Assembly: GCA_013041945.1 (NCBI GenBank)
Contig: JABDRC010000141.1
Location: 1-6,854, forward strand
Length of the DNA stretch: 6,854 bases
Origin: Halobacteria archaeon
GTDB taxonomy: Bacteria > Pseudomonadota > Gammaproteobacteria > UBA9214
Reading direction: 5' to 3'
Part shown: piece after piece, positions 6,550 to 6,854 of the stretch
Layout of the letters: each line of letters starts with the position of its first letter
Numbering within the stretch: the first letter of the stretch is position 1
The notes under the pieces: generated by a model
What the model saw: the letters and a program-made list of their open reading frames with translations, nothing else
Databases searched by the model: none
Told to the model about the DNA's origin: nothing
Made by a program: the position numbers and the translations under genes

Positions 6550-6623
6550 GCCACGGAATCCACGGAAACCACCGAATGAGTCCAAAATTATATTTTTCCG
6601 TGTTCTTCAGTGGGTTCCGTGGC
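6550..6623. repeat. Imperfect inverted repeat built of CCACGGAA units between fabH and fabD
   Basis: The left arm GCCACGGAATCCAC (6550-6563) pairs with the right arm GTGGGTTCCGTGGC (6610-6623) over 14 bp with one G-T wobble. An inner stem, CACCGAA (6570-6576) with TTCCGTG (6596-6602) and one C-C mismatch, leaves a 19-nt AT-rich loop. The left arm is itself a run of about nine-base units, CCACGGAAT, CCACGGAAA, CCACCGAA, and the right arm read on the other strand shows the same unit. It lies in AT-rich DNA unlike the flanking genes. No T-run follows directly, so it is a poor rho-independent terminator. It looks like a small dispersed intergenic repeat, but only one copy is in view. Confidence 0.6.
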
Positions 6624-6709
6624 AATTTATTTGCTGCCGGACATTAACTGTTTTCACATAATGTTTACCCGGTAGTGACCAATCGCACGTGAATTCAAAA
6701 TCGGAAAAT

Positions 6710-6854
6710 ATGGATATAACGCTTGCTATGGTGTTTCCCGGGCAGGGCTCGCAGTCCGTCGGCATGCTGGCCGAGCTGGCTGCGAATAATCCGCAGGTCG
6801 GGGAAACCTTCGACGAGGCCAGTGCCGTGCTGCAGTATGATCTGTGGAAGCTGG
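6710..6854 (+). CDS. fabD: Malonyl-CoA:ACP transacylase FabD, N-terminal part, cut off by the window edge
   Basis: FabD transfers malonate from malonyl-CoA to acyl carrier protein, supplying the extender for FabH and the elongating synthases. Only 48 codons are present; the family is about 310 residues. The start MDITLAMVFPGQGSQSVGML carries the hallmark VFPGQGSQ (8-15), and ETFDEASAVLQYDLWKL (32-48) matches the E. coli stretch ETFAEASAALGYDLW. The catalytic GHSLG serine lies beyond the edge. ATG 6710 has a weak GGA four bases upstream. An in-frame GTG at 6689 would add seven residues and cannot be excluded, but the ATG gives an N-terminus close to the E. coli length. It is separated from fabH by 179 nt, unusually wide for this cluster. 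Confidence 0.94.
   Translation, partial: MDITLAMVFPGQGSQSVGMLAELAANNPQVGETFDEASAVLQYDLWKL

Noticed and set aside
6550..6580. Nine-base CCACGGAA units as the start of a CRISPR array
   Set aside because: Only three short adjacent units without spacers, arranged as part of a palindrome; no cas genes in view.
6550..6630. Rho-independent terminator after fabH
   Set aside because: The stem is strong, but no continuous T-run follows the right arm on either strand; what follows is a mixed AATTTATTT. The distance between the outer arms and the large inner loop are also unlike a standard terminator.

Overview
This window is a GC-rich chromosomal segment that most resembles a gammaproteobacterium. The main evidence is the gene order yceD-rpmF-plsX-fabH-fabD, with a YceF-type maf gene nearby on the opposite strand, and protein sequences close to their Escherichia coli counterparts. 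I cannot name the genus. Every gene belongs to a known family, and I see no defence system, phage, insertion sequence, CRISPR array or RNA gene. I found no undescribed system; the interesting material is in the regulatory and intergenic DNA.

Layout. Minus strand, 3602 down to 1: a biotin-carboxylase/ATP-grasp subunit (pycA), a carboxyltransferase subunit with a biotin domain (pycB, OadA-type), and the N-terminal part of a Maf/YceF nucleotide pyrophosphatase that runs off the left edge. The three are tightly packed: a 23-nt gap, then a 14-nt overlap. Plus strand, 3756 to the right edge: yceD, rpmF (59 codons), plsX, fabH, and the first 48 codons of fabD. The two units diverge from a 153-bp gap at 3603-3755, which carries two back-to-back sigma70-like promoters, each with a perfect TTGACA box.

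How the genes work together. PycA and PycB together look like a two-subunit pyruvate carboxylase. PycA would carboxylate the biotin on PycB with ATP and bicarbonate, and PycB would pass the carboxyl group to pyruvate to give oxaloacetate for the TCA cycle. The plus-strand genes link ribosome assembly (YceD, L32) with phospholipid and fatty acid synthesis: PlsX makes acyl-phosphate, FabD makes malonyl-ACP, and FabH performs the first condensation. In E. coli, yceF and yceD are direct divergent neighbours; here pycAB sits between them and appears to share the divergent control region.

Points to recheck: yceD looks almost leaderless; plsX has no clear Shine-Dalgarno and a GC-rich hairpin at its start; pycA starts at TTG; and an imperfect inverted repeat built from CCACGGAA units lies in an AT-rich gap between fabH and fabD.
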